Of a stretch of 64,000 bases of DNA, positions 33,035-43,800 are shown piece by piece. How positions within the stretch are numbered: the stretch's first letter is position 1; each line of letters starts with the position of its first letter. A program made the translations under genes and the position numbers. Where the stretch lies: the NCBI GenBank assembly GCA_037157565.1, contig JAZHRO010000062.1, positions 4,712,001 through 4,776,000 on the forward strand. The letters run 5' to 3'. The notes under the pieces are model-generated. The model did no database searches. It saw only the letters and a program-made list of their open reading frames with translations, and had not been told where the DNA came from. Origin of the DNA: Thalassia testudinum (taxonomy: Eukaryota; Streptophyta; Magnoliopsida; Alismatales; Hydrocharitaceae).

Positions 33035-33796
33035 CATGTTGGGAGCAAAGCCAGCTAATATCCTTATGGATCCCAAGGTGCACTTGTATGATGAGGAGGT
33101 TGGGGCTGTGGATAGTCTGCGATATAGAGGTCTAGTGGCTAAACTTCTGTATTTGACCATTGCCAGACTTGATATTTCCCTTGTTGTTGGGAAATTGAGC
33201 TGGTTCATAGATAGGCCTACTAGGAAGCATTGGGATGCTGCAATGATGGTGCTAAGGGACTTAAACAGAGCATTAGGGAGGGGAGTCCTATTCACTAAAG
33301 GGACCTCTATGAGTGTTGTGGCTTACTAGATTTTGACTAGGCAGGTTGTCTGGCTGATAGGAAATCCACTACTAGATTCTGCACCTATGTGGTAGAAAAT
33401 CTAGTGACTTAGAAGAGTAAAAAATAGGTAGTTGCCTTCAGGTCTAGTGTAAAGTCAGAATATAGGTCCATGGCATACATTGCGTCTAAGATGATGTGGG
33501 TGAGATCTTTCCTTGTAGACTTGCATGTTCATGCTGATGTACCTTTGGAGATAAAGTGCGATAATAAGGTGGCCACCTACATTTTCAACAATCCGATGTT
33601 TCACAAGAGGACCAAGTATATGGAGGTTAACTATCATTACACACGAGACTTGATCCGGTGAGGTCTCATCTTCACTACTCATTTCTCTTCTTATGAGCAA
33701 ACAACGGATGTCTTCACCAAGACACTGCACCAATTGTCCTTTGATATTTGCTGTTTCAAGCTGAGAATGATTGACATCTATGCTCCAGCTTGAGAG
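33035..33796 (+). pseudogene. pol: Copia A reverse transcriptase end and RNase H
   Basis: Immediately after the Athila duplication the frame reads MLGAKPANILMDPKVHLYDE and RPTRKHWDAAMMVLRDLNRA, the copia RT end. RNase H follows with a stop after MSVVAY, TTRFCTYVVENLVT, SSVKSEYRSM, LEIKCDNKVATYIF and HYTRDLI. The frame ends at IDIYAPA before the polypurine tract GCTTGAGAGAG. Confidence 0.85.
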
Positions 33797-33952
33797 AGTG
33801 TTTGCCCCTAGGATCTTAAGTCTTTTATGTGTAATTTGTTATTTCTTGAGTTGGGAGAAATGGAAGTTTGGGCTTTAGAGGGATTTGGTGTTGCTCATAT
33901 CTTACATGAGGTGCTTACTTATAAATAGGATCATATTCAAGCTCGTAAAGAT
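33797..33952 (+). repeat. Probable start of the copia A 3' LTR
   Basis: TGTTTGCCCC begins right after the polypurine tract, and a TTATAAATAGGA box lies at about 33920-33930. No 5' partner was recognised, so the call rests on position. The far end of the LTR cannot be fixed because of the structured stretch that follows. Confidence 0.6.
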
Positions 33953-34358
33953 AACCACCACCCCTTGGGGTGAAGTGGTTATACCATAGACAGATAGCCC
34001 TAACCCTACTATTAGAGCATAGCCATCTCCCAGGGTGCCATACCCTGGATAGGAGATGGCGGGCAAAGGAGGCCTCAAATCGATCTCAAATCGAGTTGAG
34101 GTATCCTATATCACCTGAACCCACAATCGAGGCTTCTAGGTCGATTGTGGGGAAGACATAAACCTCGTTTCGAGGTGTGCATAACCTCGAAATCGAGTAC
34201 AAAGAGCAACCATGGGCCGGGTAGGTATCCCAGCCCATGGAGTAGAGTCAAACCTGCTTCTAGGTCGATTTCGAGATCGACTTCAACTAGAAGCAGGACA
34301 GGAGAAGCAGCCCTGAGGAGAACTTAATGTAATTTTTTCACCTCTATATATTAAGAGG
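33953..34358. repeat. Cluster of adjacent hairpins
   Basis: Successive inverted repeats, mostly perfect: 33953-33980 (AACCAC stem around CACCCCTTGGGGTG), 34022-34060 (GCCATCTCC and CAGGGT stems), 34073-34101 (CCTCAA/TTGAGG), 34120-34151 (11-base stem CCCACAATCGA), 34164-34197 (CTCGTTTCGAGGT, one-base bulge) and 34210-34240 (CCATGGGC). Then 34253-34297 (CCTGCTTCTAG with an inner GTCGAT stem) and 34341-34358 (CCTCT/AGAGG around TATATA). The spacers are short. No frame of interest is seen. It may be part of a structured LTR or a separate element. Confidence 0.75.
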
Positions 34359-34399
34359 TAAGGCTATGCAATGACTTAGGCTTATTTGTTTTAACTAAG

Positions 34400-35231
34400 G
34401 TTGTTTGCCTTGGTGTAGGATAAGAATGGCACTTTAGAAGATTGTTGGAGTGGTCCTCTTATTGATGGAGATGTTGGATGGACACCTTTTGTTTTAGGCC
34501 TCTTGCTAGGATGGCAGAATTGTTGCAGTTACATGAGGAAATTGGTGGAATTTGCCTTGAACATGGAGTGACGGTCTGATGGATGGGTGGAAGTGGGGGA
34601 ATGGAGAATTCTTTGCTAGGAAGGCTTTTCATTCTTTGTGTCCTATTCCAGAGGATGGTGTTGTGGATTTCTATAGACATTGATGGAGATTGTTGCCTGT
34701 TGTGGAAGGTGAAAGTGCCACTTAAGGTTTGGTTTTGTACTGGGGAGATGCAAAGACAATAAATTGTGACAAAGGTGAGGCATAGAAGACGAGCTCCTGA
34801 GGCTGCTGTCTCTTGTCCTTTTTTCAAAGAGGAAGAGGAGAATGTTGAAAAATTGTTCTTCTCTTGAGCCTTTGCCAGTGAGTTTGTGGGTAGGCAAGCA
34901 TCCAGTGGGTTCACCTTAGCTCCTTCGGAGATTTTTTGAGGACTTTGGGAAGGGATTAACAAGTGGGTCCAGTGTTCACTGCTCGAAGGTGGAAAGGGCT
35001 ACTTCAGTGGCCTTCCTTTGGGCCTTGTGGAAAGAAAGGAGTGTGGCTGTGTTTCGAGTAGAAATACTGGAATCTGAAAATGTTGTGAATTTCTCTGGAT
35101 CTTCATTATAGGAGTGGAGTAGCGAATCTTCATTACAGGAGTGGAGTATTTTATAATGATTATTGTAACTCAGCTGTTTTTCCATTAGTAATCTCAGTAG
35201 CCATCCTGATTCCTTTCAAAAAAAAAAAAAA
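34400..35231 (+). mobile_element. L1-type LINE, 3' end with poly(A)
   Basis: Several frames carry the late region of an L1 polymerase: WKWGNGEFFARKAFHSLCP, VDFYRH.WRLLPVVEG and SVAFLWALWKERSVAVFR. A 3' untranslated stretch and a run of 13 A (35219-35231) end the element. The 5' limit is unclear. The reverse transcriptase core is not present, so it is 5'-truncated. Copia C begins directly after the tail. Confidence 0.78.
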
Positions 35232-35435
35232 TGGAGCTGTTTTGATAAGGTGCTAGTCCTAGATACAAGAGAGAGAAACATGGCCCTAAAACAATTGTCA
35301 CCATCTTCTTGGGTTATGTGGATAATAATTATAGGTTTCTAGTAATTAATTTTGAAACTTTGGCACAACTTAGCATGATGGTTGAGTTCCATTTAATACT
35401 TCCTTTAATGATGCCTTCTTAATGAAGGCTAGAGT
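35232..35435 (+). pseudogene. pol: Copia C pol, left fragment
   Basis: The sequence gives GPKTIVTIFLGYVDNNYRFL and VINFETLAQLSMMVEFHLI, the copia block between integrase and reverse transcriptase. It ends at the ACCTC duplication of the Tat element; the matching right fragment starts at 52857. The upstream half of copia C is not present here. Confidence 0.78.
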
Positions 35436-36011
35436 ACCTCTGATGGTTGAAAGAAAGTCAGGCTTCTAGCAAGCCTATTCGCGAAGGAGGTAGGTCCAAG
35501 CAAAGCTTAGGAGAAGATCCAACCCAACTTAGAAGCAAGAAAGACCCTCTGCTGCCTAGGAGACCACCTAGGTAGGCCGATTGAATATTTTGCCCAAAGA
35601 TGACCAAGAGCGCTTGGCCTGTGCAATCGGCCAATCTTTAGGTGACAAGAGACCACTTAAGAGACTAAGCCTTTCATTGCCACTATTACCCCTCTCCCAA
35701 CAACACCGTGCAATAGTATCATAGGAGCTAGGGCAATGGTGCAGAAATCAAAGCGATGGGGTAGGAATTGAGGCGATGACGCTAAGGTTGAGGTGACAAA
35801 ATGGACCTTGAGGCAGCTTGGTTCTGCTCCCCAAGGATTGAATGATTATTACTCGATCCTCTATATAAAGAGATTGTTGTATCCAAAAAAAGGATGCAAC
35901 TTGTAATACTCTAAAAAATACTACTCTAGTGAAAATTTTGAGGGTCAATCTCTCCTCCCTAGACAAACACCGATTTGGTAAAACTTGATTACCAAATTCC
36001 TGTGCTTTCAC

Positions 36012-36496
36012 GGTTAGAGTTTAGAATAAATGACACATGGCATGAGCCACGTGTTACAACAGTCCACATGTGTGTGTGTGCGCGTGAGTTGTGGGTGCTA
36101 ATATGGCAAATTTGTTAGAGATATTTTAGTTATTGCTTGGATGTCAAATTAAGTCACTTAGGAAATCACTTAGGTGTCAAGAAATCACTTAGGTGTCAAG
36201 TCATTTAGGAAAATTGTTAATAGTTTCTAGAAATATGATTTGCTCATTTGCAATTTACTATTTTTAGAATTATGTTAAGGATTATTATTAGGATTGGATC
36301 TCTATATAAAGATACCACTATTTGTCTTTGTTATTTGAGTTTAAGTAATAAAGTTGCATTTCATATGAATTCTCCTACGCTTTATCTCTCTCATGCAAAC
36401 TTGCTCTTCATGTCTTTTCTCCCACACGTGATCGCTTCTCTCTCTTATGCGTGCACCTGTTGCACGGAAGGTTCACCGTAGCGTCGAATTCTCACA
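36012..36496 (+). repeat. N2 5' LTR
   Basis: Matches 37053-37549 from the TAGAATAAATGACA start to the TCTCACA end. TATA box TCTATATAAAG near 36301. It contains a GTGTGTGTGTGCGCGTGAG run near the start and two close copies of AAATCACTTAGGTGTCAAG. Confidence 0.9.
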
Positions 36497-36728
36497 TGGT
36501 ATCAGAGCAAGCAACCTTGCGAGCACAAGTTCATGAAGATCCATGTTAAGATCTTGTAGGTATGGAACTAGAGGACCGAAGTAAGTTGTGCACTACCAGC
36601 CGTAGTTGTGAAGAGGAGGTCTACGTCAACCTCTCTTGTTAGTGGGGTGTGCCCCCACGAGAACCTCGGAATTTCATGGTGTCCCCTTGACTCCGGGAAG
36701 TTATGAGCATGAGTTGTGCATGTAGGCC

Positions 36729-36858
36729 ATGGTGGATGTTGAGTCATCCGTTACTGAAGAGGCAAAGATTCTAGTTCAAGATACCACCATCAAGTTGATG
36801 AGGGCCTCAAACTATATCCTGTGGGCACGTGCCTTCGGGATCTTCATTGGTGGTTGAG
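36729..36858 (+). pseudogene. gag: N2 gag remnant
   Basis: A short frame from ATG 36729 reads MVDVESSVTEEAKILVQDTT and IKLMRASNYILWARAF, resembling the N-terminus of a copia Gag, then stops after about 43 residues. This is all that remains of the coding region. Confidence 0.65.
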
Positions 36859-37052
36859 AGAAGCTTCATATCATCACAGATAAAGCCTTTGATGTCCGTG
36901 AAGGTGTAAAGGAAAAAAAAAGTGGGAGAAAGAAAATTATTTAGTGATGAAGATCCTAATCGATTCCTCTCCATATGAAGATTAATGGTGGGGTGACTAG
37001 CATGAAGTTTAGCAAGTCTTGCCTCCTCCTCAGAGTTTGACTTAGAGGGGAG

Positions 37053-37549
37053 TGTTAGTCTAGAATAAATGACATGTGGCATGTTCCATGTGTCACAATA
37101 GTCTGTGTGTGTTGACATGTGGCATGTGCCACATGTAACAATAGTCCATGTCTATGTGCGCACATGAGTTATGAGTGCCAATATGGCAAATTTGTTAGAG
37201 AAATATTTTAGTTATTGCTTGGGTGTCAAGTTCAGTCGTTTAGGAAATTGCATGGGTGTTGAGTCATTTAGGAAAGTAGTTAGCAGTTTCTAGAAATGGG
37301 ATTTGCATATTTGCAATTTACTATTTTTAGAATTATGTTTAGGATTATTATTAGGATTGAGTCTCTATATAAAGAGACCAATACCCTTCTTTGTTATTTG
37401 AGTTCAAGCAATAAAGTTGCATTTCATATGAAGTCTCCTCCTTTTCTCTCTTACGCAAACTCTCTCTATGTCTTCTCTCCTACGTGTGATCTCTCTCTCA
37501 TGCGTGCACTCGTTGCACATGAGGTTCACCTCAGAGTTGAATTCTCACA
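37053..37549 (+). repeat. N2 3' LTR
   Basis: Begins TGTTAGTCTAGAATAAATG after the polypurine tract. It carries an extra direct repeat near 37100 (GACATGTGGCATG.. twice) compared with the 5' LTR. Confidence 0.9.
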
Positions 37550-37623
37550 CTCACTTTGACTTTTCGCACTTCCTTGCTATTGTCTTCTCCCCATTTTCTT
37601 GTTGGGCCTCATAGGCTCAATTA

Positions 37624-39250
37624 GTTGGCACCATTCGTAAGAAAAGGTGACCAATCACTCCACTGATTGAAAAGCTAGGAAGTGGTTGCCACGGGAAATG
37701 GCCGCGAAGACAAAGATGTTCAACTTCAGCGTGGGGTTGGAGGGTAACCCTAGCACTCCCCCTCCCCTAGGACCTGTCGAAACGTCTGTAAGCAGACGAC
37801 AGAGTTCTCTACAGAGAAAGAGGACCCTTCAGCGCTGAGGGTGGAAAAGGAGTTGGACCTTAATCTCGAGATGCTAAGCTAGATGACCTCGACCCTGTTT
37901 GCCAGGCGAAGGAGGTCGAGAGGAAGTGTTGGGTGAGGCTTCGTGCCATTATAGAGGAGTCCCACAAACTGGTGGTGATTCAGGAAACCTAAGCTCGGAG
38001 GAATGTGATCCTCAAGGCTGTAGAGGAGCCTTTGAACGGAGAGCACCGACTTGAGGGATTAAATGGTAGTTGGAGGGATTCGAGGTGGAGAATGCCTGAC
38101 TCTAGTGGCAGTTGGAGAAGCTCCACTAGTAGGTCCATCATTAGATCGTGTAGAGCCTCGAGGAGCTGCTTAGGACATTCGAGGTGAACTCCCAGTCCTC
38201 TCGCAATCCCTCCTACCCTTGCCTAGATGACCAGGTCCTAAACATCGTCCAACAGGTCACTTGGGCCATGAGAGGAATACATAGGAAGCCATTCATTATG
38301 GCATTCCCCTTCATGGAAGAGGTCATGGGCACGTCCCTTCCATAGCACTTCAAACACCCTAACCTCCCTTAGTACGACGGAACCACAGACCTAACTATTT
38401 TCGTCAGCAGCTACCGCAACACACATTGATCCACGGTTGCCTGGATGCCATCATGTATTGGATCTTGTCCCTCCTGATTGGTGGCGCTCACAAGTGGTTC
38501 AATGACTTGCCGGCGGGACATATTGGATCCTTTCAAGGGTTAGCGAAGAAGTTTTGCCAATAGTTCCTAATAGTGGACCTATGATAACCTTGAAAAACTG
38601 GCAGAAATTTACCAGCAGAAAGGGGAGACATTCAGGGCCTACCTCATTAGGTATAAGACCTAATACTTCTGTTGTGGGAGACCCCATGACCAGATAGCCA
38701 TCCAACTATTAAAGCAAGGACTCCTAGATCGGGAGTTTTGGAATAGCATGGAGGATCTCTTACCATGCGACATGACAGAATGCTGGGACCACACCAACTA
38801 CCATGCAAATAGAGACGGGTCTTTCTGTTCCCACTTGAGGGTAATTGGCGACGGGCGTTCTCGAGGAGCCTTAGTCAGACGGATCAGCCAATCGAGGCTA
38901 GGACCGGCAAGACAACTAGGAACTTGGTTAATGGACGACTGCCAACAAAATCGATTCAACTGGGACAACTGGAATCACTCAGATGATCGGAATGGACGAT
39001 GTTGTCATGAAGAGTGTGCGGATAGGTAGCCGTTGCATGGGAGGGAGGCACACTAAAAGTACATGCCCCTTACCTGTAATAAGGTGTACCTACCGTTGGA
39101 GGTCCTCAACATCGACCAAGTAGGACTGCTCCTGCCTTCGCTACTGCTATGTCGACAACTGGCGGATGGCCCCTACTATCGCTATCATCGAGCGAAGGGC
39201 CACTTCATCGAGAATTGTAGGGACCCACGCAACCAAATCAAATCCTAGAT
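37624..39250 (+). pseudogene. gag: Tat element leader and gag
   Basis: After the primer site a likely Gag start is the ATG at 37698 (MAAKTKMFNFSVGLEG). Later frames show NDLPAGHIGSFQGLAKKFC (about 38490-38560), EIYQQKGETFRAYLIRYKT (38600-38660) and IAIQLLKQGL. The zinc knuckle YYRYHRAKGHFIENC (39170-39220) has the first Cys replaced by Tyr. Stops and shifts are frequent. Confidence 0.8.
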
Positions 39251-40140
39251 TTAGGAGGGCAATCTAGTGCAATTTGCCTGCCACAACGGGGTGGACAAGG
39301 GAAAGCTTCCCCTTGAGGACACGGATGAGTTCCATAGAGCCCAGCTAGAATGGTAGGGTGGCCAATGTCGTCAGCATCAACGAAGAGGGTAGCCCCCCAC
39401 TCATTCCAGAAGGACCAAACTAGAACCTTTCCCCCAGGGAATACCACCAACGAGTCCTTGAGATGTTCTCTTGACGCCTTAATTGAGCCTCGATGGTCTT
39501 GCCCAACTAGGGCAAGGACATCGAATGCCTCGTCGAAGTTATATTTGGAGTGAACCCTAGGTCCTCCTAAGACTCGAGCGGCGAAGCAGACTTGGCCTAG
39601 GTGATGCTCATTATCATCGAGTTGGGATCAGGGCTCCTCCGTAAGGTGGAGAGCGTTGCCTCAACCATTTTCCAACAGCTCCTGTACCTCGACTGTCACA
39701 ATGGCCCCTTGCTCATAGCTTTTGGTGGCTAAGAAAAACCAACTTTGCCTCTTGGTTGACGAAGGCAGCATAATAAATGTTTTGTTTTCTAAGACCTTGT
39801 CCCAGCTAGGGTTCGGAGACCAAGATCTCACCTCATCCGCCTACCTAGTGGTGGGCTTTGGCAACCACAAGGTGATGCCAAGAGAAGAGATCACCCCCCC
39901 CCCCCACATCACAATCCGGGATGATAGTCGCTGCCTGAATTGGATAACAATTTTTACGATGGCTAACTTCACCACCTTTGACGAGATTGAGTGGCCATTC
40001 ACGCATGCCTTCGGGGCCATCACATCTTCCTATTTTCAAATGATCCTCTTTAGCACCTCGGCAGGCTTAAGGATTGTCCATGGTGACCAATCTACTGGAC
40101 GGGAGTTACTTCGCCTAGAAATTGAGCGTACGACTTGAAG
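39251..40140 (+). pseudogene. pol: Tat element protease region
   Basis: The frame 39722-40138 starts MVAKKNQLCLLVDEGSIINV (Asp active-site type D-x-G-S) and runs on to SSAYLVVGFGNHKVMPREEI, the usual Tat protease order. A run of C at about 39895-39907 lies inside the frame. Upstream 39251-39700 is a shifted linker without a further motif. Confidence 0.75.
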
Positions 40141-40845
40141 GATTGCCTTAAAGTCATAAAAGTGAGGGCAAAGGAGAGTGGCAGCCAACGCTACCCAGCC
40201 TCAGGTCGAGGAACCCCCAAGTGTAGTACAACTAGGGTCCACCACAATGATGGTGGATCTTTACCTTGGGGACTCCACTAAGATGATCCAAGTAGGCATA
40301 GACCTCGATAAGATTTAGGTCAAAGAGATACTTCACTTGCTCTGGGAAAATGCGAGTGTCTTCGCATGGTCCAGCTAAGACCTCCTGGATGTGCGCTCGA
40401 TAAAGCAAGTTTGTCGTCACAAATCTGTTGAACAGTGGCAAGCAACAATGGAGGTTGACAAGCTCTTCCAAGCAAGATTCATTGAGAGGACGATCTATGA
40501 CTGTCTCTAATGTCATCATGGTTAAGAAGGCGAATCGTAAATGACGAATGTGCATAGATTTCATTAACCTCAACTTCGCCTGTCCAAAGGATGAATTCCC
40601 GCTCCCAAAGATGGATGCTTTGGTGGTCTCTTGTGTTGGCCGGACACATCTTTTTTGGACGTATACAACGGTTATCACCAGATTAGTTTGGCTCGAGAGG
40701 ACTAATCACACACCTCTTTTGTAACTGATAGAGGTCGCTTTCAATACCGTGTAATGTTGTTTGAGCTAGAAAACGTTGGAGCCACTTACCAAGGGCTTGT
40801 AAACTTCATATTTGCTAAGTTAATTGGAAAGTTTTTGGAAGTGTA
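40141..40845 (+). pseudogene. pol: Tat element reverse transcriptase, first part
   Basis: 40640-40845 gives LDVYNGYHQISLARED, SHTSFVTDRGRFQYRVMLFE and YQGLVNFIFAKLIGKFLEVY, the region leading into the catalytic box. Copia B is inserted exactly here (TGTAT at 40841-40845). The part 40141-40640 holds earlier RT sequence in shifted frames. Confidence 0.83.
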
Positions 40846-40988
40846 TGTGTTGAGTTACGTTATATTATGAGGGGCATTTTGTCATTTTATTATTTTGTTG
40901 GGTTTATGTTGTAACTTTTCCCTCACATTTCTCTATATAAAAAGGTCTAGGGACGACTTAGTAATTAAGAAAAATTATTTTCTTCAAC
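40846..40988 (+). repeat. Copia B 5' LTR
   Basis: Begins GTGTTGAG and ends CTTCAAC. TATA box CTCTATATAAAAAG near 40935. Its partner at 45776-45917 differs at a few positions. Confidence 0.9.
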
Positions 40989-41590
40989 TTGGTATCAGGG
41001 CTAAGTTGGGGACTCCACCAAGAAAATCCTAACCCTACTACCAAGCCTTGCTGCCGCCATCGGCAGTAGCACCGGCCAACAGCAGCATCGCCATCGCTGA
41101 CATTGCCTACAGCAACACTGTTGCCAATAGCAGCACCGCAGCTTAGGTAGACCGGCGCCGTCGCCTACTGTAAGGGTAGGAGGAGCAATAGGAGGTCTGT
41201 CGATCCCCTCTTCTTCTCCAGCATCCTCTTACTGTCGGGTTCCTTCTAACAGTAAGGAGAGGGTTGTAGACCCTCTTTTCCCTTGCAACGGGGTCTAGGA
41301 AGGTCCTTGGCACGTTGGTGATGGAGTTCTAAGGCGAGGACCTTCCGAAAAGGAGTTTGGAAGTTCATTTTTGATGGTATAATCAAATCAGAATTTTCAT
41401 TACTATTTTGGGGTGTATTCCCTTGTTGATGCATGTTTTGGGGTGTGTATTCCCCTTGGATTGTTAACCGCATGTGAGCGGAGTTTTTTGGGGTGTGTAT
41501 TCCCCATTTGATGCATATTTTGGGGTGTGTATTTCCCGTTTTTGTTAGAATTCAGATTGTGTTTGAAGGTGTCTGTAGTGTGTTGTCACT
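40989..41590 (+). other. Copia B leader
   Basis: GC-rich start (GCAGCAGCATCGCC-type triplets), then four copies of a GGGGTGTGTATTCCCC-like motif at about 41406-41422, 41436-41455, 41485-41505 and 41518-41537. No gene is expected before the gag ATG at 41591. Confidence 0.75.
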
Positions 41591-42416
41591 ATGGTGGTAT
41601 CATCGTCAGAGTCCAGAGTGACGTCAGAACGGACTGGAGACAGTGTAGTCTACAAGAACTTGTTCTTTGCTCCTATTGTGAAACTTGATGAGACTAATTA
41701 CCCCTGTTGGTTTCAGACATTTCTTGTGTCTGTGGAAGGACATGAGAAGCAACATGTCCTCATAGAAGCACCACCAAAGTAGAAGACAGGGAAATATGCA
41801 ACCTGAAATAGAGATGATGCCATGGCGAGGGCCTGGATACTCGACAATGTTATTCCTCGCATTGGAGATAAGTCATGTATTACAAGACGACCAAGGAGAT
41901 GTGGATGGTCTGAAGGTCGCATATTCTCATGAACTCAACTCTACTTAGGTCTTTCAGATCCATTATGATCTTTGTCACTTGAAGCAAGAATCCATGAGTC
42001 TCTTGTAGTATGATTCCATCGTGAAGGGATTCTTGGAGAAATATAATGCATGCAGGTCCATGTGTACCTCAGCCATGTCTAAGGACCAGAGGAAGGAGTT
42101 CTCTGCACATATGTTTCTAGCAGGGCTTAATGACAGCTATTCCGCTGCATGTTCACAGATTTTGACATTATCTGATATTCCTCCTATTGAGGAGATCTAC
42201 AGGTGACTTAGTAAGTTGGAGGTTCAGTCTATGCTAGAGGGTGTTACTAATAATACCTACTCTGTTCATGTAGCTGTGAGTATTCATGGACGGACGGGAG
42301 CCTTTAGAAGCAAAGGCAGGGGGCGTGCTGATGGTGGTTGTGGCAAGCCCACCTGCTCTTATTGTGGGAGAATTGACCACATTGAGGCCAAGTGCTGGAA
42401 CAAACTTGGATAGCTT
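41591..42416 (+). pseudogene. gag: Copia B gag
   Basis: 41591-41782 opens MVVSSSESRVTSERTGDSVV and includes VKLDETNYPCWFQTFLVSVE. After a stop, 42021-42206 gives the middle block, and 42216-42413 the C-terminus with the zinc knuckle CSYCGRIDHIEAKCW, intact CCHC. Stops at 41780 and 42204 break it. Confidence 0.87.
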
Positions 42417-43060
42417 GCAGTTGCCAACCAAGTTTTTGTGACTACACCTCTTGCTGTGTCTACTAAGGCAGTGACCTTTGTGGAGGCGGATTATGATGTA
42501 GTTGTACAACATCTAGCCTAGTTGACGCATAAGTAGTCTTAGTCCTCAGGCACAACTGCTTATACCTCTGCATTAGGTATGAAGAGTTCATGGTTGATTG
42601 ATTCAGGTGCTTCAGATCATTTGACAGGGAATTCCTAGTGTTTTGGGAATATGCAGAAGATACCACATAATCTCTCAGTGCAGCTTGCAGATGGTAGGCA
42701 TGCCCCTATCTGTGGTAAGGGAAGGGTGTCAATTACTCCCTCAATGCATTTCTCTGATGTTTATTATGTACCTGACATTGTAATACAGTTGTCTGTTAGT
42801 ACTATTACTAAGTAGTTGAATTGTCGTGTCATTTTTTATGCGGTTGGATGTATATTTTAGGACTGCATGACAGGGAGGACGATTAATGATGTCCATGAGG
42901 AGGGGGTGTATATCGGCTGGTTTAAAGTCCTACTGCTGCAACCTGTCAGACGAGTACTACTGTAGGGAGTACCTTGTAGTGGCACAGATGGCTAGGCCAT
43001 CCTTCACTGGACCAACTACGCCGAATCATCCCTCGTCTTTCTCTTGCCATGAAGATTCAG
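42417..43060 (+). pseudogene. pol: Copia B protease and pre-integrase
   Basis: The segment contains SSWLIDSGASDHLTG (active site intact, about 42580-42630) then LADGRHAPICGKGR, ITKQLNCRVIF-like and the pre-integrase zinc block about 42980-43090. Several CAG-to-TAG type stops interrupt the frame (for example HLA-stop-LTHK near 42516). Confidence 0.82.
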
Positions 43061-43800
43061 TGTGATGCCTGTCAGCTGGGGAAGCATCACCGTGCTAGTT
43101 TTCCAGCCTCTATCTAGTTTTATAGTTCTGCTTGTTTTGATTTATTACATTGTACTGTTTGGGATCCTAACCATGTGGCAGACCGACAAAGTTATCGGTA
43201 TTATTTGTTATTTGTGGATGATTTCTCTCATTGTTCATGGACATTTGTTATGCAGAATAAATTAGAGGTTGGATCCATTATTCAACAATTTGTGATGTTT
43301 GTAAAAACTTAGTGTGGTGTGTATTAAGAAGATCAGAATTGATGTCTTAGAATTTTGTACTAAGAATTTGGTAGCCTTGTATGGGTTACTTGGCATTGTG
43401 CATCAAACATTATGCACTCACACGTTACAGCAGAATGGGATTGTTGAAAGGAAACACCGTCATATTTTGGATATAGCTAGAGCCTTGCTTATCCAGAATA
43501 GTGTCCTGCATAGCTACTGGGGAGATGATGTTCTCACTATCTGTTATTTCATTAATAGGCTTCCTTCCTCTATGCTTCATGAGCAGATTTCATGGAACAT
43601 TCTATATCCTGATTCATATTTGTTTCTTATGCTGCCAAAGACTTTTGATTGTGGGGCATTTGTACGCCTCCTTAAGCCTGGTCGTGATAAATTGGCTCAT
43701 AGGGTGGTTAAGTGCGTAATTCTTAGTTATTCACGCACTCAGAAAGGATGTTTTGACCCTATACAATAGAGGCACTATGTTAGTGAGGATGTGACCTTCC
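43061..43800 (+). pseudogene. pol: Copia B integrase
   Basis: 43314-43769 gives KKIRIDVLEFCTKNLVALYG, QQNGIVERKHRHILD (catalytic Glu present) and YWGDDVLTICYFINRLP. The second Asp reads IRIDVLEF, where RTDN is usual, so the neighbouring Asn is lost. The first Asp pair is in LFVDDFSHCSW near 43205-43235. Confidence 0.85.

Larger units (their letters stand above)
11161..33796 (+). mobile_element. Copia A: Ty1/copia element broken by four insertions
   Basis: Coding pieces in one orientation and in copia order lie at 11486-11882 and 13310-13690 (gag), 16478-19087 (gag end, protease, integrase, reverse transcriptase) and 33035-33796 (reverse transcriptase end, RNase H). The gaps are filled by a solo LTR, a hAT-like copy, N1 copy 3 and the Athila-type element. 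At the last junction the frame reads up to E-M-G before the insertion and resumes with MLG-type sequence after it, with ATGGG/ACGGG on the two sides. Many stops are present. The 3' side ends with a polypurine tract and a probable LTR start at 33797. Confidence 0.85.
36012..37549 (+). mobile_element. N2: compact TRIM-like LTR element
   Basis: LTRs of 485 and 497 bases (36012-36496, 37053-37549) enclose only 556 bases. The primer site TGGTATCAGAGCAAGCAA directly follows the first LTR, and CTTAGAGGGGAG precedes the second. Target duplication is TTCAC (36007-36011) and CTCAC (37550-37554), one mismatch; the Tat 3' LTR also reads CTCAC there. There is no pol. A short copia-like gag start (36729-36858) suggests it came from a copia element. 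Confidence 0.9.
35441..37623 (+). repeat. Tat element 5' LTR (interrupted)
   Basis: The first part 35441-36011 and last part 37550-37623 together match 52251-52851, including CTAAAAAATACTACTCTAGTG. The TATA box is CTATATAAAG at 35861-35870. N2 splits the LTR near the 3' end. Confidence 0.9.

Noticed and set aside
34459..34962. A minus-strand frame of 167 residues
   Set aside because: It is the antisense of a clear L1 polymerase 3' part and has no motif of its own.
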